Made by a program: the position numbers and the translations under genes. Below the pieces are notes generated by a model. It was not told where the DNA came from and did not search any database. It saw nothing but the letters and a program-made list of their open reading frames with translations. Positions 1 to 8,230 of a stretch of DNA of 64,000 bases are shown piece after piece. The stretch is from Actinomadura nitritigenes. GTDB lineage: Bacteria; Actinomycetota; Actinomycetes; Streptosporangiales; Streptosporangiaceae. Each line of letters starts with the position of its first letter. Within the stretch, counting starts at the first letter, position 1. The stretch covers positions 124,001 to 188,000 of the forward strand of contig NZ_JAGEOK010000017.1 of the NCBI RefSeq assembly GCF_017573545.1, written 5' to 3'.

Positions 1-33
1 CTTGTGATCGAACGCTTGCTTGGCATCCGGATA

Positions 34-47
34 TAGAACACGTTCTA
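34..47. promoter_or_regulatory. KstR-type operator at left edge
   Basis: TAGAACACGTTCTA has perfect TAGAAC/GTTCTA arms and matches the published KstR consensus TNNAACNNGTTNNA exactly. KstR is the TetR-family repressor of sterol catabolism, and a homologue lies at 31389-32042. The site probably serves a leftward gene starting outside the window; the small rightward gene at 229 is the other candidate. Confidence 0.75.
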
Positions 48-50
48 ACA

Positions 51-66
51 TGAGACTCCAGTCTCA
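51..66. promoter_or_regulatory. TGAGACT-N2-AGTCTCA palindrome beside a KstR box
   Basis: TGAGACTCCAGTCTCA is a 16-bp palindrome with 7-nt arms and a 2-nt spacer, starting 3 bp after the KstR-type box. A near-copy (TGAGACTCAAGTCTCG) sits at 4258-4273, again beside a KstR-type box. The repeated pairing suggests an operator for a second regulator; I do not recognise the motif. Confidence 0.5.
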
Positions 67-228
67 TCAAGGGTCCAGATGGTGGAGTGACCCGAATCGC
101 ATCGACCTGTCACGTTGCGGCGAGGCTTGCGCGCCGGACGTTTACCTATATGGGGCGGTGTAGGGCCGCCTGGTCGGGAATGTCACTTCTTGTACGCACG
201 CCCGTTTCCGGGGATGGGAGGTCCCGCG

Positions 229-471
229 ATGTTTCTCGCACTGGTGGTCGGCGGGATCCTGGTGTACGCCGCCGTCGACCTCGTGAGGACGGCGCTCCGC
301 AGACGCAGGGCACGGCGCGCGGCGCTGCCGCGGCCCCAGCTCTGGACGGAGCCGGAGTCGCTCACCGCGGCGGAGCTCGAACGCCTCGCGGGCGCCGAGC
401 CCGAGGCGCTCATGTGGACCGAGGACGATCAGCGCTGGCTGGAGAGCCGCCGCATCAGCCTCCGCTCCTGA
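229..471 (+). CDS. Small single-pass membrane protein, unknown function
   Basis: This 80-residue protein is not recognised. Residues 1-18 (MFLALVVGGILVYAAVDL) form one hydrophobic segment, followed by a strongly basic stretch (RTALRRRRARRAA) that predicts a cytoplasmic side by the positive-inside rule, and an acidic C-terminal part rich in Glu and Leu. The ATG at 229 is preceded by GGGAGG at good spacing. A start at 115 would add 38 residues without membrane or domain character. The gene is convergent with the hydrolase at 490 and ends 18 bp from it. Confidence 0.6.
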   Translation: MFLALVVGGILVYAAVDLVRTALRRRRARRAALPRPQLWTEPESLTAAELERLAGAEPEALMWTEDDQRWLESRRISLRS

Positions 472-489
472 CGCCTCGCCGGCGCGCGG

Positions 490-1503
490 TCAGCGCAGGA
501 CGTAGCGGAGGGGGTCGTCGGCGCCCTCGCGGCGGACGACGCCGCGGTTCTCCAGGGTGCGCAGGTGGGCGGCCGCCTCGCCGGCGGCCATGCGGCGGGC
601 GCCGAGGGGCATCCGCTCCCACGGGTGCCGCCAGGTCAGCCCGGCGGTCACGTCCCACAGCGTGACGGGGCGCGACGACAGCAGCGCCGTCACCTCCGCC
701 AGGCGCTCCTCGTGGTGGCCGATGATCTCCTGGGCGCGCCCGGACAGGCCCGTGAACCGGTACTGGTGCGCGGGCAGCACCTCGTCCGCGGACATCGCCG
801 AGATCTTGTCCAGCGAGCCGAGGAAGTCCGACAGCGGGTCCACGTCCGGGGTGTCGTACGGGTAGAGCCCGATGTGCGGGGTGATGCGCGGCAGGACGTG
901 GTCGCCGGTGAACATCCGGTCGCCGTCCTCCAGGTGCAGGCAGATGTGGCCGGGGGAGTGCCCGGGCGTCCAGATGACGCGCAGCCTGCGGCCGGGCAGG
1001 TCGACCAGCTCGCCGTCGTCCAGCTCGCGGTCCGGGATCGCCGGCGGGTCCACCCGCGGCTGGTCCATCCCGGCGGCCAGTTCGGAGTCGGCGGCTCCGG
1101 CCCGGCGCATCGAGGTCAGCTCGAACGAGCGGCGCTCCTCGTGCCCGAGGCTGGTGTGGAACAGCCGGACGATCTCGGTGTCGGCGCGGTGCATCGCGAT
1201 CCACCCGCCGGACGCCTCGCGGACCCGCCCGGCGAGCCCCGCGTGGTCGGGGTGGAAGTGCGTGACGACGACCCCGCGCACGTCGGCGACGTCGATCCCG
1301 AAGGTGCCGAGCCCGTCGCGCAGGGCGGTCCAGGCGTCCTCGTGCTGCCAGCCCGCGTCGATGAGGACGGGGCCCTGCGGGCTCTCCACCGCGTACACGA
1401 GCGTGTAGGCCAGCGGGTTGCCCGGAATGGGGACGGGAACGCTCCAAAGCCCCCCGCCGAGATCCTCGGGTACCGGCTCCACGGGACCGCCTTTCGCGCC
1501 CAA
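490..1503 (-). CDS. Metallo-beta-lactamase-fold hydrolase
   Basis: This 337-residue protein has the binuclear zinc signature THFHPDHAG, followed by GHSPGH and GDHVLP, which supply the further metal-binding His and Asp residues. The layout is that of the MBL-fold hydrolases of the LACTB2/glyoxalase II group, with a C-terminal winged-helix-like region (WERMPLGARR to the end). The substrate cannot be read from sequence. It is the third leftward gene after cyp125 and fadA5, 157 bp beyond fadA5. A role as a thioesterase or hydrolase in steroid CoA-ester metabolism is therefore possible, but this is inference from position only. Confidence 0.85.
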   Translation of the reverse strand: MGAKGGPVEPVPEDLGGGLWSVPVPIPGNPLAYTLVYAVESPQGPVLIDAGWQHEDAWTALRDGLGTFGIDVADVRGVVVTHFHPDHAGLAGRVREASGGWIAMHRADTEIVRLFHTSLGHEERRSFELTSMRRAGAADSELAAGMDQPRVDPPAIPDRELDDGELVDLPGRRLRVIWTPGHSPGHICLHLEDGDRMFTGDHVLPRITPHIGLYPYDTPDVDPLSDFLGSLDKISAMSADEVLPAHQYRFTGLSGRAQEIIGHHEERLAEVTALLSSRPVTLWDVTAGLTWRHPWERMPLGARRMAAGEAAAHLRTLENRGVVRREGADDPLRYVLR

Positions 1504-1574
1504 TCCGGTCGGGCGAGTCGGTTGTGGGGACCCTAGCGGAGCGCGGAGCGGCGCTCCGCCTCCGGGGTCCCCAC

Positions 1575-1659
1575 ACGTCGGGGGTACTGCGCGTCGGGGG
1601 GTACTGCACGTTGGGGGTACTGCGCGTCGGAGTGGTGCCGCGCGTCGGAGGTGCCGCCG
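1575..1659. repeat. Degenerate 16-18 bp tandem repeat between fadA5 and the hydrolase
   Basis: About five imperfect copies of a unit like GTCGGGGGTACTGCGC stand head to tail, starting just after the fadA5 stop codon (leftward direction). The units vary in length (16-18 bp), so this is not a coding repeat. Function unknown. Confidence 0.6.
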
Positions 1660-1660
1660 G

Positions 1661-2821
1661 TCAGACGCGCTCGATGATGCTGGCCGTCGACAGCGCGCCG
1701 CCGCAGCACATGGTGATCAGCGCCGTCTGGGCGTCGCGGCGCTCCAGCTCGTGCAGCGCCGTGGTGATCAGCCGGGCGCCCGTCGCGCCGACCGGGTGGC
1801 CGATCGCGATCGCGCCGCCGTTGACGTTCACGGTGTCCATGTCCGGCTTGTGCACCGACGCCCAGGACAGCGCCACGGACGCGAACGCCTCGTTGACCTC
1901 GGTGATGTCGATGTCGCCCATCGTCATCCCGGCACGCGCGAGGACGCGCTCGGTCGACTGGACCGGCCCGTCCAGGTGGTAGTACGGCTCGCCGCCGACC
2001 AGCGCCTGCGCCCGGATCCGGGCGCGCGGCCGCAGCCCCAGCTCGAACGCCTTCTCCTCGGACATGACGACCACCGCGGCGGCACCGTCGGAGATCTGCG
2101 ACGAGGTGCCGGCGGTGTGCAGCGACCCCTCGCCGAGGACGGGCTTGAGCTTGCCGAGCCCCTCCTTCGTCGTCTCGCGCAGGCCCTGGTCCCGGGTGAC
2201 GGTCCGGGTCTCCCCGGTCGGGTTCCCCTCGGCGTCCAGCACGGGCGCCTCGATCGGGACGATCTCCCGCTCGAACCGGCCGTCCGCCCACGCCTTCGCG
2301 GCCAGTTGCTGGGACCGCGCGCCGAACGCGTCCAGGTCGTCGCGGGTGAGGCCGCGCCGCTGCGCGATCCGCTCGGCCGCCTCGAACTGGTTCGGCATGT
2401 CCAGCGACCAGTCGTCCGGCCGCGGGTTGTGCGGCAGCACGTTGGTGCCGAGCGGCGCGCGGCTCATCACCTCGACGCCGCAGCCGATCGCGACGTCGAC
2501 GACGCCGGCGGCGACCTGCGAGGCGGCCAGGTGGACGGCCTGCTGCGCCGACCCGCACTGCGCGTCGATCGTGGTGACCCCGGTCTGCCAGGGCAGGCCC
2601 GCGTACAGCCAGGCGTAGCGGCCGATGTGCGAGCCCTGCTCGCCGGCCTGCGTCACGCAGCCCGCGAAGACCTGCTCCACCTCGGCGGCGTCGATGCCGG
2701 CGCGCTCGACGGCGGCGATCAGCGTGTGGGACAGGACGGCCATCGGCTTCAGTCCCGCCAGCCAGCCGTTGCGCTTCCCGAGCGGCGTGCGCACCGCCTC
2801 GACGATCACCGGGGTACCCAT
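1661..2821 (-). CDS. fadA5: Steroid 3-ketoacyl-CoA thiolase FadA5
   Basis: This thiolase-family acyl-CoA acetyltransferase (386 aa) carries out the thiolytic step of sterol C26/C27 side-chain beta-oxidation. The nucleophilic Cys89 lies in DAQCGSAQQA. EVNEAFAS and GHPVGATG supply the conserved Asn and His, and MCCGGAL near the C-terminus the second Cys. From memory, the sequence is collinear with M. tuberculosis FadA5 (VIVEA.R.P.GKRNGWL.GL, YYHLDGPVQST, PDMD.VNVNGGAI), which is also encoded next to cyp125. A KstR-type box lies 35-48 bp before the start. It runs in the same direction as cyp125 upstream. Confidence 0.93.
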   Translation of the reverse strand: MGTPVIVEAVRTPLGKRNGWLAGLKPMAVLSHTLIAAVERAGIDAAEVEQVFAGCVTQAGEQGSHIGRYAWLYAGLPWQTGVTTIDAQCGSAQQAVHLAASQVAAGVVDVAIGCGVEVMSRAPLGTNVLPHNPRPDDWSLDMPNQFEAAERIAQRRGLTRDDLDAFGARSQQLAAKAWADGRFEREIVPIEAPVLDAEGNPTGETRTVTRDQGLRETTKEGLGKLKPVLGEGSLHTAGTSSQISDGAAAVVVMSEEKAFELGLRPRARIRAQALVGGEPYYHLDGPVQSTERVLARAGMTMGDIDITEVNEAFASVALSWASVHKPDMDTVNVNGGAIAIGHPVGATGARLITTALHELERRDAQTALITMCCGGALSTASIIERV

Positions 2822-2855
2822 GCGGTCTCCTTCTAGAACGGGATTCGCCTTCGAC

Positions 2856-2869
2856 TGTAACGAGTTCTA
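2856..2869. promoter_or_regulatory. KstR-type operator of fadA5
   Basis: TGTAACGAGTTCTA matches TNNAACNNGTTNNA at every fixed position and ends 48 bp before the fadA5 start codon, where a repressor would block the promoter. A related half-site TAGAAC lies at 2834-2839. Confidence 0.75.
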
Positions 2870-2903
2870 CTTTCCGCCGGAAGCCCCGTCCCGCCCATCG
2901 GGA

Positions 2904-4175
2904 TCACCGGGCCCCGGGGGACCGCCCACCGGGCCGGTACCGCACCGGCAGTTCCTTGACGCCGTTCAGCCAGGCGGAGCGCAGGCGGCGGGGCTCGCCG
3001 GTCCGGGCGATGTCCGGCATGCGGTCGGCGATCGCGTCGAACATCAGGCCGATCTCCAGGCGGGCCAGGTTCGCGCCGATGCAGTAGTGGGCGCCGGTGC
3101 CGCCGAAGCCGAGGTGCGGGTTGGGGGAGCGGGTGATGTCGAACGTCCCCGGGTCGTCGAAGACCTCCTCGTCGAAGTTCGCGGACGAGTAGTACATCGC
3201 CACCCGGTCACCCGCCCTGATCCCGACGCCGCCGAGTTCGGTGTCGCGGACGGCGGTGCGCTGGAACGCGGTCACCGGCGTCGCCCACCGGACGATCTCG
3301 TCCGCGGCGGTCTCCGGGCGCTCGGCCTTGAACAGCTCCCACTGGTCGGGGTGGTCGAGGAAGGCGATCATGCCGTGGGTGATCGCGTTGCGGGTGGTCT
3401 CGTTGCCGGCCACCGAGAGAAGGATCATGAAGTAGCCGAACTCGTCGTCGGTGAGGCCGCGGCCGTCCACGTCGGCCTGCACGAGCCTGGTGACGATGTC
3501 GTGCGCGGGGCAGCCGCGCCGCTGCTCGGCGAGGTTCATCGAGTAGCCGATGATCTCCGCGGCGGCGCAGGCCGGGTCGGCGTCGTACTCGGGGTCGTCG
3601 TAGGCGAGCATCTGGTTGGACCAGTCGAACAGCCTGCGGCGGTCCTCCTGCGGGACGCCCATCAGCTCGGCGATCGCCTGCAGCGGCAGCTCCGCGGCGA
3701 CCTCGGTGACGAAGTCGCCCTCGCCGCCCCGGCTTAGGGCATCGGCGACGATCCGCTCCGCGCGCTCCTGCAGCGCGTCGTGCAGGCCCTTGACGACGCG
3801 GGGCGTGAAGCCGCGCGAGACGATCTGGCGCAGCTTGGCGTGCTGCGGCGCGTCCATGTGCAGCAGCAGGTTCTCGCGCTGGAGGTCCAGCTCGTCGCGC
3901 CCGAAGGTCTCGTTGAACCGGATGACCGCGCCGTTGGCGGCGGCTGAGAACAGCTCGGCGTCGCGCGAGACCTCCTTGACGTGAGCGTGCTTGCTGATCA
4001 CCCAGAAGCCGTCGTCGTCGAAGCCCGTGCGGCCGCGCGGCTGGGCGTTCCACCACGGGCGGGCCGTGCGGCGCAGCGCGGCGAACTCGGCGAGCGGCAC
4101 TCGCTCGGCCATCAGGTCCGGGCAGCAGAAGTCGAACCCGGCGGGGACGGCGGTCTCCGGTGCGGTGGCGGTCAT
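2904..4175 (-). CDS. cyp125: Cytochrome P450 CYP125, steroid C26/27-monooxygenase
   Basis: This P450 (423 aa) has the I-helix motif AGNETTR (256-262), the ExxR pair EIVR (293-296) and the heme loop FGGTGAHYCIG with the ligand Cys365. The N-terminal half (ERVPLAEFAALRRTARPWWNAQ, then DGFWVISKHAHVKEVSR and MDAPQH.KLR.I.SRGFTPR) is characteristic of CYP125, which oxidises the sterol side-chain terminus to start side-chain degradation. The ATG follows a GGGAGG site. The KstR-type box at 4225-4238 and the position upstream of fadA5 agree with this assignment. The protein is cytoplasmic and needs ferredoxin and a reductase, neither of which is encoded in this window. Confidence 0.94.
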   Translation of the reverse strand: MTATAPETAVPAGFDFCCPDLMAERVPLAEFAALRRTARPWWNAQPRGRTGFDDDGFWVISKHAHVKEVSRDAELFSAAANGAVIRFNETFGRDELDLQRENLLLHMDAPQHAKLRQIVSRGFTPRVVKGLHDALQERAERIVADALSRGGEGDFVTEVAAELPLQAIAELMGVPQEDRRRLFDWSNQMLAYDDPEYDADPACAAAEIIGYSMNLAEQRRGCPAHDIVTRLVQADVDGRGLTDDEFGYFMILLSVAGNETTRNAITHGMIAFLDHPDQWELFKAERPETAADEIVRWATPVTAFQRTAVRDTELGGVGIRAGDRVAMYYSSANFDEEVFDDPGTFDITRSPNPHLGFGGTGAHYCIGANLARLEIGLMFDAIADRMPDIARTGEPRRLRSAWLNGVKELPVRYRPGGRSPGAR

Positions 4176-4224
4176 GCGAGGTTCCTCCCGATACGCGGCG
4201 CGAGAACGTCCGGTCCGCTCACCG

Positions 4225-4238
4225 TAGAACCCGTTTCA
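4225..4238. promoter_or_regulatory. KstR-type operator of cyp125
   Basis: TAGAACCCGTTTCA fits TNNAACNNGTTNNA at all fixed positions and starts 50 bp upstream of the cyp125 start codon. Confidence 0.75.
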
Positions 4239-4257
4239 GCGGCCAGGCAAGAGTGAA

Positions 4258-4273
4258 TGAGACTCAAGTCTCG
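4258..4273. promoter_or_regulatory. Second TGAGACT-type palindrome upstream of cyp125
   Basis: TGAGACTCAAGTCTCG matches the palindrome at 51-66 in 14 of 16 positions. It lies 20 bp beyond the cyp125 KstR-type box on the promoter-distal side, which would suit an activator or a second repressor. Confidence 0.5.
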
Positions 4274-4426
4274 ACAGCAGTCTCGCTCTGGCGCCCGCCT
4301 GCCGAGGCGGCGAAGATATCCCTTTCCATCAGGCGAAATCCGTCCGCGCCCGCGCTGCCATGAACCCGTACCGGAACTCAAGATCTCGCCGTGGTGACCT
4401 TCCTCACCGCGGCTCCGTCCGTGAAT

Positions 4427-4440
4427 AAGAACGCGTTCTA
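4427..4440. promoter_or_regulatory. Imperfect KstR-type box
   Basis: AAGAACGCGTTCTA has a perfect AGAAC/GTTCT core and misses the consensus only at the first T. It is about 85 bp upstream of the rightward gene at 4525 and about 250 bp from cyp125, so its target is uncertain. Confidence 0.45.
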
Positions 4441-4524
4441 GTTCGAGGATTCGCACCAGGGCGTTCGGGTGCCGCGGCCGTCCATTAGCCTGGGGCGTGC
4501 ACTCCCCCCGCGCCGGAGACGTCC

Positions 4525-4971
4525 ATGCCCGCTGATTTCGACGAGCCCGTGTTCGACGAGGAGTTCGTCAGGAACGCCGCGTTCACCGAACCCTCCGCGC
4601 GCGAGCGCGCTCAGCCGCCCCGCCGCACGCGGCGCTTGCGCCCCGCCGGGCGCCCTGCCGGCCGTCCCGCCGGGCGCCTGCGCGGCCGCCTCGGCGTCCG
4701 CGCCTGGCGGGCCCGGCGCCGGTACCGCGGCGAGCCGAGCCACCGCCGGGCGGTCATCCAGGTGATCGGCGGCGTGCTCGTGCTGGTGGCCATCTCGATC
4801 GCGCTGTGGTGGTGGCAGTCGGGCTCGCGCAGGAGCGACGACGGGAACCCGGTCGGCCCCGCGGCGACCATCATCGTCTCCCCGCTGCCCTCGGCCCCGC
4901 CCGCCGTGACGGAGATACCGCGCGCCGCCGCGCCCGCCGTGCCGAGCCTGCCGGACGTGCCCGCCGGCTGA
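4525..4971 (+). CDS. Membrane protein with SCO2583/2584-like N-terminus
   Basis: This 148-residue protein starts with an acidic segment containing FDEEFVRNA and EPSARER. I associate this pattern with the N-terminal domain of streptomycete SCO2583/SCO2584-type membrane proteins, from memory. A very Arg-rich linker with GRPAGR repeats follows (about residues 33-68), then one membrane helix (VIQVIGGVLVLVAISIALWWW) and a short Pro/Ala-rich external tail. The predicted topology is N-in, C-out. No enzymatic domain is visible. It stands alone between the steroid genes and the Ole-like operon. Confidence 0.65.
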   Translation: MPADFDEPVFDEEFVRNAAFTEPSARERAQPPRRTRRLRPAGRPAGRPAGRLRGRLGVRAWRARRRYRGEPSHRRAVIQVIGGVLVLVAISIALWWWQSGSRRSDDGNPVGPAATIIVSPLPSAPPAVTEIPRAAAPAVPSLPDVPAG

Positions 4972-4978
4972 CGCGTGG

Positions 4979-5035
4979 CCCGTCGATCGGCGCGGTGCCC
5001 GTCGATCGGCGCGGTGCCCGTCGATCGGCGCGGTG
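4979..5035. repeat. Three exact 19-bp tandem repeats
   Basis: CCCGTCGATCGGCGCGGTG occurs three times head to tail without a mismatch, starting 8 bp after a stop codon, and a fourth copy breaks off after CCCG. Each unit contains CGATCG. It could be a local expansion or a binding array. Confidence 0.85.
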
Positions 5036-5087
5036 CCCGCCGGACGACGCCATGACCCGTGGCCGGAAGCGGCTGGTCCGGCAAAGT

Positions 5088-5104
5088 ACTCATTCGGGAT
5101 GAGT
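5088..5104. promoter_or_regulatory. Inverted repeat upstream of the Ole-like operon
   Basis: ACTCAT-TCGGG-ATGAGT is an inverted repeat with 6-nt arms, followed at 5104-5115 by GTGACTACTCAC with another ACTCA half-site. It is about 125 bp upstream of the first gene of the operon and is the best operator candidate there. Confidence 0.4.
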
Positions 5105-5229
5105 GTGACTACTCACCGCGAATCAGGCTAGAACGCCTGGTCGGTCTTCCGTAGGGTCTCCCTGTCCGGACGCGGCAGGGCCCGCGAACCTGGCTTTCCC
5201 ACACAGGACGAGGACCGGGGGACCAGCCC

Positions 5230-6231
5230 ATGAGAGCCCGCATCACCGCCGTCGCCGCGCACCTGCCGCCGCGCGTGCTCACCAGCGCCGAGGTCGAGGC
5301 CCGCGTCGCCGCCGAAAGCCCCGGCTACCGGCCGCACCCCACGATCGTGGAGCGGATGACCGGGATCCGGGCCCGGCACGTCATGGACGACGGCGAGCAG
5401 GCGTCCGACCTGGCCGTCGCCGCCGCCCGCCGGGCGCTCGACCGGCGCGGCATCGGCGCGGGCGCCGTCGACCTGCTCATCTTCGGCTCCGCGTCGCAGG
5501 ACCTGATCGAACCCGCCACCGCGCACATCGCCGCCGCCAAGCTCGGCGCGTCCTGCCCGGTGTTCGACATCAAGAACGCCTGCAACAGCTTCCTCAACGC
5601 CCTCCAGACGGCGGACGCGCTGATCCGCACCGGCCAGCACGAGCGGGTGCTGGTCTGCACCGGCGAGAGCCCGTCCCGCGCGATCCGCTGGACGGTGCGC
5701 GACCGCGCCCAGTTCGCCGACGCGTTCGCCGGCTACACCCTCTCCGACGGCGGCGCCGCGATGCTCGTCGAGGCCGCGCCCGACGGCGGCATCTTCTACC
5801 GCGACTTCGCCGCCGTCTCCAGCGCCTGGCGGATCGGCACCCTCCCCGCCGGCGGGTCGATGCACCCGCGCGACCCCGAGTACGCCTACTTCAGCGGCGA
5901 CGGGCGGCGGCTCAAGGACGCGTTCCTCGCGGCCGGCCCGGAGATCTTCGCCAACGCCCTCACCAAGACCGGCCTGACCTGGGACGACTTCGCGGTCGTG
6001 GCCGTCCACCAGGTGACCCTGCCGTATCTGGAGGTGCTGCGGGAGACGCTCGGCGTCCCGCCCGACCGGCTCGTCGTCACGCTGCCCGAGCACGGCAACG
6101 TCGCGTCCGCGAGCCTGCCGCTCCAGCTCGACACCGCGATCGCGGAGGGGCGCTGCGGCCCCGGCGACCGCGTCGCGCTCATCGGCCTGGCCGGCGGCGT
6201 CAGCCTCGGCGTCATGTTCGCGGAGCTGTGA
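5230..6231 (+). CDS. KAS III/OleA-like condensing enzyme
   Basis: This thiolase-fold ketosynthase III (333 aa) has the nucleophile Cys118 in KNACNS, the catalytic His in VHQVT and the Asn in HGNVASAS, giving a complete Cys-His-Asn triad. It is predicted to join acyl thioesters by Claisen condensation. FabH alone would fit the sequence. The OleC-like and OleD-like genes in the same operon, however, suggest an OleA-type head-to-head condensation of two fatty acyl-CoAs to a 2-alkyl-3-oxo acid. The ATG is used; the next gene starts inside its stop codon (GTGA). Confidence 0.75.
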   Translation: MRARITAVAAHLPPRVLTSAEVEARVAAESPGYRPHPTIVERMTGIRARHVMDDGEQASDLAVAAARRALDRRGIGAGAVDLLIFGSASQDLIEPATAHIAAAKLGASCPVFDIKNACNSFLNALQTADALIRTGQHERVLVCTGESPSRAIRWTVRDRAQFADAFAGYTLSDGGAAMLVEAAPDGGIFYRDFAAVSSAWRIGTLPAGGSMHPRDPEYAYFSGDGRRLKDAFLAAGPEIFANALTKTGLTWDDFAVVAVHQVTLPYLEVLRETLGVPPDRLVVTLPEHGNVASASLPLQLDTAIAEGRCGPGDRVALIGLAGGVSLGVMFAEL

Positions 6232-7070
6232 CGATGTCCCCGACCATGCCCCCGACCCCGCCCCCGACCACGCCCCCGGCCGCCCTCCCGGTCGAGCCGC
6301 CCGCCGAACCGGGCGCCATGAACCTGTGGGTCGTCGTCCCCGCGTTCGACGAGGAGCGCTCGATCGGCGCGACCCTGCACCGGCTCGCCGCGCAGACCGA
6401 CCCCGGCTTCACGCTCGCCGTCGTCGACAACGGCAGCCGCGACGGGACCGCCGCCGCCGTCCGGGCGTTCGCCGAGGAGCACCCGGAGATGGACGTCCGG
6501 ATCGTCCCGGAACCGGAGAAGGGGACGGGCGCCGCCGCCGACACCGGCTTCCGGCACGCCATCACCGCCGGGGCCACCCACATCGCCCGCACCGACGCCG
6601 ACTGCCTGCCCGCCCCCGGCTGGATCACCGCCGTGAAGCGGGCCTTCGCGGACGGCCTCGAGATGGTGTCCGGCCCGCTGCGCCCCCGCACCGACGAGTT
6701 CCCGCTGAGGCTCTGGGAACGCCGCCTGCTGCCCGCCGTGATCGGGATCGCCGCGACGTTCGGCCGGTTCCGGCCCGGCAACCAGGACCCGCTGTACCTC
6801 GGCCCGTACGTGATGATGCCGGGCTGCAACGTCGCCATCACCGCCGACCTGTACAAGCGGGCAGGCGGGTTCCCGCGCACCCGCATCGAGGACGTCCACG
6901 AGGACCGCGCCCTCGTCAACCGCGTCCGCTACCTGACCGACGCCTACGGCCTCCGCAAGGACGTCGCCGTGTACGGATCCGTCCGGCGGCTGCGCGCGTT
7001 CGGCCTGGTCAAGACCCTCGGCTGGTACGCCGACCACCGCTACATGCCCGAGGTCGTGGACATCCGATGA
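6228..7070 (+). CDS. Family 2 glycosyltransferase
   Basis: The GT-A fold begins at MNLWVVVPAFDEE (about residue 31) with the nucleotide-binding start, the AVVDNGSRDGT loop and a DxD-type motif TDADC for metal and NDP-sugar. A downstream MPGCNVAI stretch resembles the acceptor region. There is no transmembrane helix. A low-complexity Pro/Thr leader of about 30 residues precedes the fold if the GTG at 6228 is used. That start gives a 4-nt overlap with the previous gene, like every other junction of the operon, but an internal ATG at 6318 would give the bare domain. The sugar donor and acceptor are unknown; the context suggests a lipid or beta-lactone-derived acceptor. Confidence 0.8.
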   Translation: MTMSPTMPPTPPPTTPPAALPVEPPAEPGAMNLWVVVPAFDEERSIGATLHRLAAQTDPGFTLAVVDNGSRDGTAAAVRAFAEEHPEMDVRIVPEPEKGTGAAADTGFRHAITAGATHIARTDADCLPAPGWITAVKRAFADGLEMVSGPLRPRTDEFPLRLWERRLLPAVIGIAATFGRFRPGNQDPLYLGPYVMMPGCNVAITADLYKRAGGFPRTRIEDVHEDRALVNRVRYLTDAYGLRKDVAVYGSVRRLRAFGLVKTLGWYADHRYMPEVVDIR

Positions 7071-8230
7071 CATCCCCCGACTGGGAGCGGCGGCTCTACC
7101 TGACCGCGCATCCCTTCGCGTATCCGCTGCTGAGAGCGCTCGCCCGGCGCGGGCCGATCGTCCGCGTGCCGGGGCTCGGCGTCGTCGTGAACGCGGCGCC
7201 GCTCGCCCGCGAGGTGCTGATGGACGGCGAGACGTTCCGCAAGGACGGCCCCGGCTCGCCCGGCGACCTGTGGACGCCCGTGCTCGGCCCGTCCGTCCTG
7301 CTGAACATGGAAGGCGACGCGCACCGCGCGCTCCGCCGCCGCCTGACCGACCTGTTCACCCCGTCCTACACCGACGCGCTGTGCGCGCGCGTGCTCGCGG
7401 AACCGCTGGCGGGGCTCGCCGACCGCCTCGCGCGCGGCGCGACCGTCGACCTCGTGGACGCCGCGCGCGTCATGGCGGGCGCCGTCATCAGCGAGGTCAT
7501 CGGCCTGGACGCGGGCACGGAGGCGGACTGGCGGCACCTGTTCGAGCAGGGCGAGCGGATCGTGTCGATGGTGTCGCTGCGGACGCGGCGCCTCAGCCCG
7601 GCCCAGGTCGAACGGGCCCGCGCCGTCCTCGACCCGCTCGGCGCCATCGCCGCCAAGTCCTACGCCGGCGGCGACGAGTCCACGGTCATGGGGCGGATGC
7701 GGACCCTCGGCCTCTCCGAGGACGAGGCGCGCGGCGCCGCCGGCGCCTTCTTCCTCACCGGCACCGAGACCGTCGCCACCCTGCTGCCCCGCCTGATCGC
7801 GCTGCTCGCCGACTCGGGGCAGCTGCCGAGGGTCGCCGCCGCGCGCGGGCTGCTCGACCGGGCGATCGACGAGGCGATGCGCGTGACCACGCCGACCCCG
7901 GTGATGCTGCGGAGCGTGCACCGCCCCGCGATCGTCGGCGGCGTCGCGATCCGCCCGGGGGACCGGGTGCTCATCGCCACGCACAACTGCTGCCGCGACC
8001 ACGGCCCTTTCGACCTCGAACGCCCGCACCCGCCGGAACTCCGGCGCCTCTGGTTCGGCGCCGGCCCGCATTTCTGCATCGGCTACCCCCTCGCCATGGC
8101 GCAGATCCGGCGGGTCGCCCGGACGGTCCTCGATGCCGCCCCTCTGCGCATCACCGGCCGCGCCGCCGCCCGCGGCGTCCTGATCCCGACGTACCGCCAT
8201 CTCGCCGTCCGTTCGGAGGCCGTCGCATGA
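7067..8230 (+). CDS. Cytochrome P450 of the Ole-like operon
   Basis: This 387-residue P450 has the heme loop FGAGPHFCIGYPLA, an I-helix FFLTGTETVAT in which the usual acidic-Thr pair is present as E-T, and a K-helix EAMR. It is predicted to hydroxylate or otherwise oxidise the lipid made by the operon. The ATG overlaps the stop of the glycosyltransferase by 4 nt and its own stop overlaps the next start in the same way, so translation is probably coupled. It is clearly distinct from the CYP125 at 2904, and no redox partner is nearby. Confidence 0.9.
   Translation: MTSPDWERRLYLTAHPFAYPLLRALARRGPIVRVPGLGVVVNAAPLAREVLMDGETFRKDGPGSPGDLWTPVLGPSVLLNMEGDAHRALRRRLTDLFTPSYTDALCARVLAEPLAGLADRLARGATVDLVDAARVMAGAVISEVIGLDAGTEADWRHLFEQGERIVSMVSLRTRRLSPAQVERARAVLDPLGAIAAKSYAGGDESTVMGRMRTLGLSEDEARGAAGAFFLTGTETVATLLPRLIALLADSGQLPRVAAARGLLDRAIDEAMRVTTPTPVMLRSVHRPAIVGGVAIRPGDRVLIATHNCCRDHGPFDLERPHPPELRRLWFGAGPHFCIGYPLAMAQIRRVARTVLDAAPLRITGRAAARGVLIPTYRHLAVRSEAVA

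Larger units (their letters stand above)
4176..4524. other. Divergent intergenic region with clustered palindromes
   Basis: This 349-bp region between cyp125 (leftward) and a rightward membrane-protein gene is less GC-rich than its surroundings. It holds a full KstR-type box (4225-4238), a second palindrome (4258-4273) and a one-mismatch KstR-type box (4427-4440). I see no credible short gene in it. Confidence 0.6.

Noticed and set aside
4960..5040. CRISPR-like array from the 19-bp repeats
   Set aside because: The repeats are directly adjacent with no spacers, and no cas gene occurs in the window.
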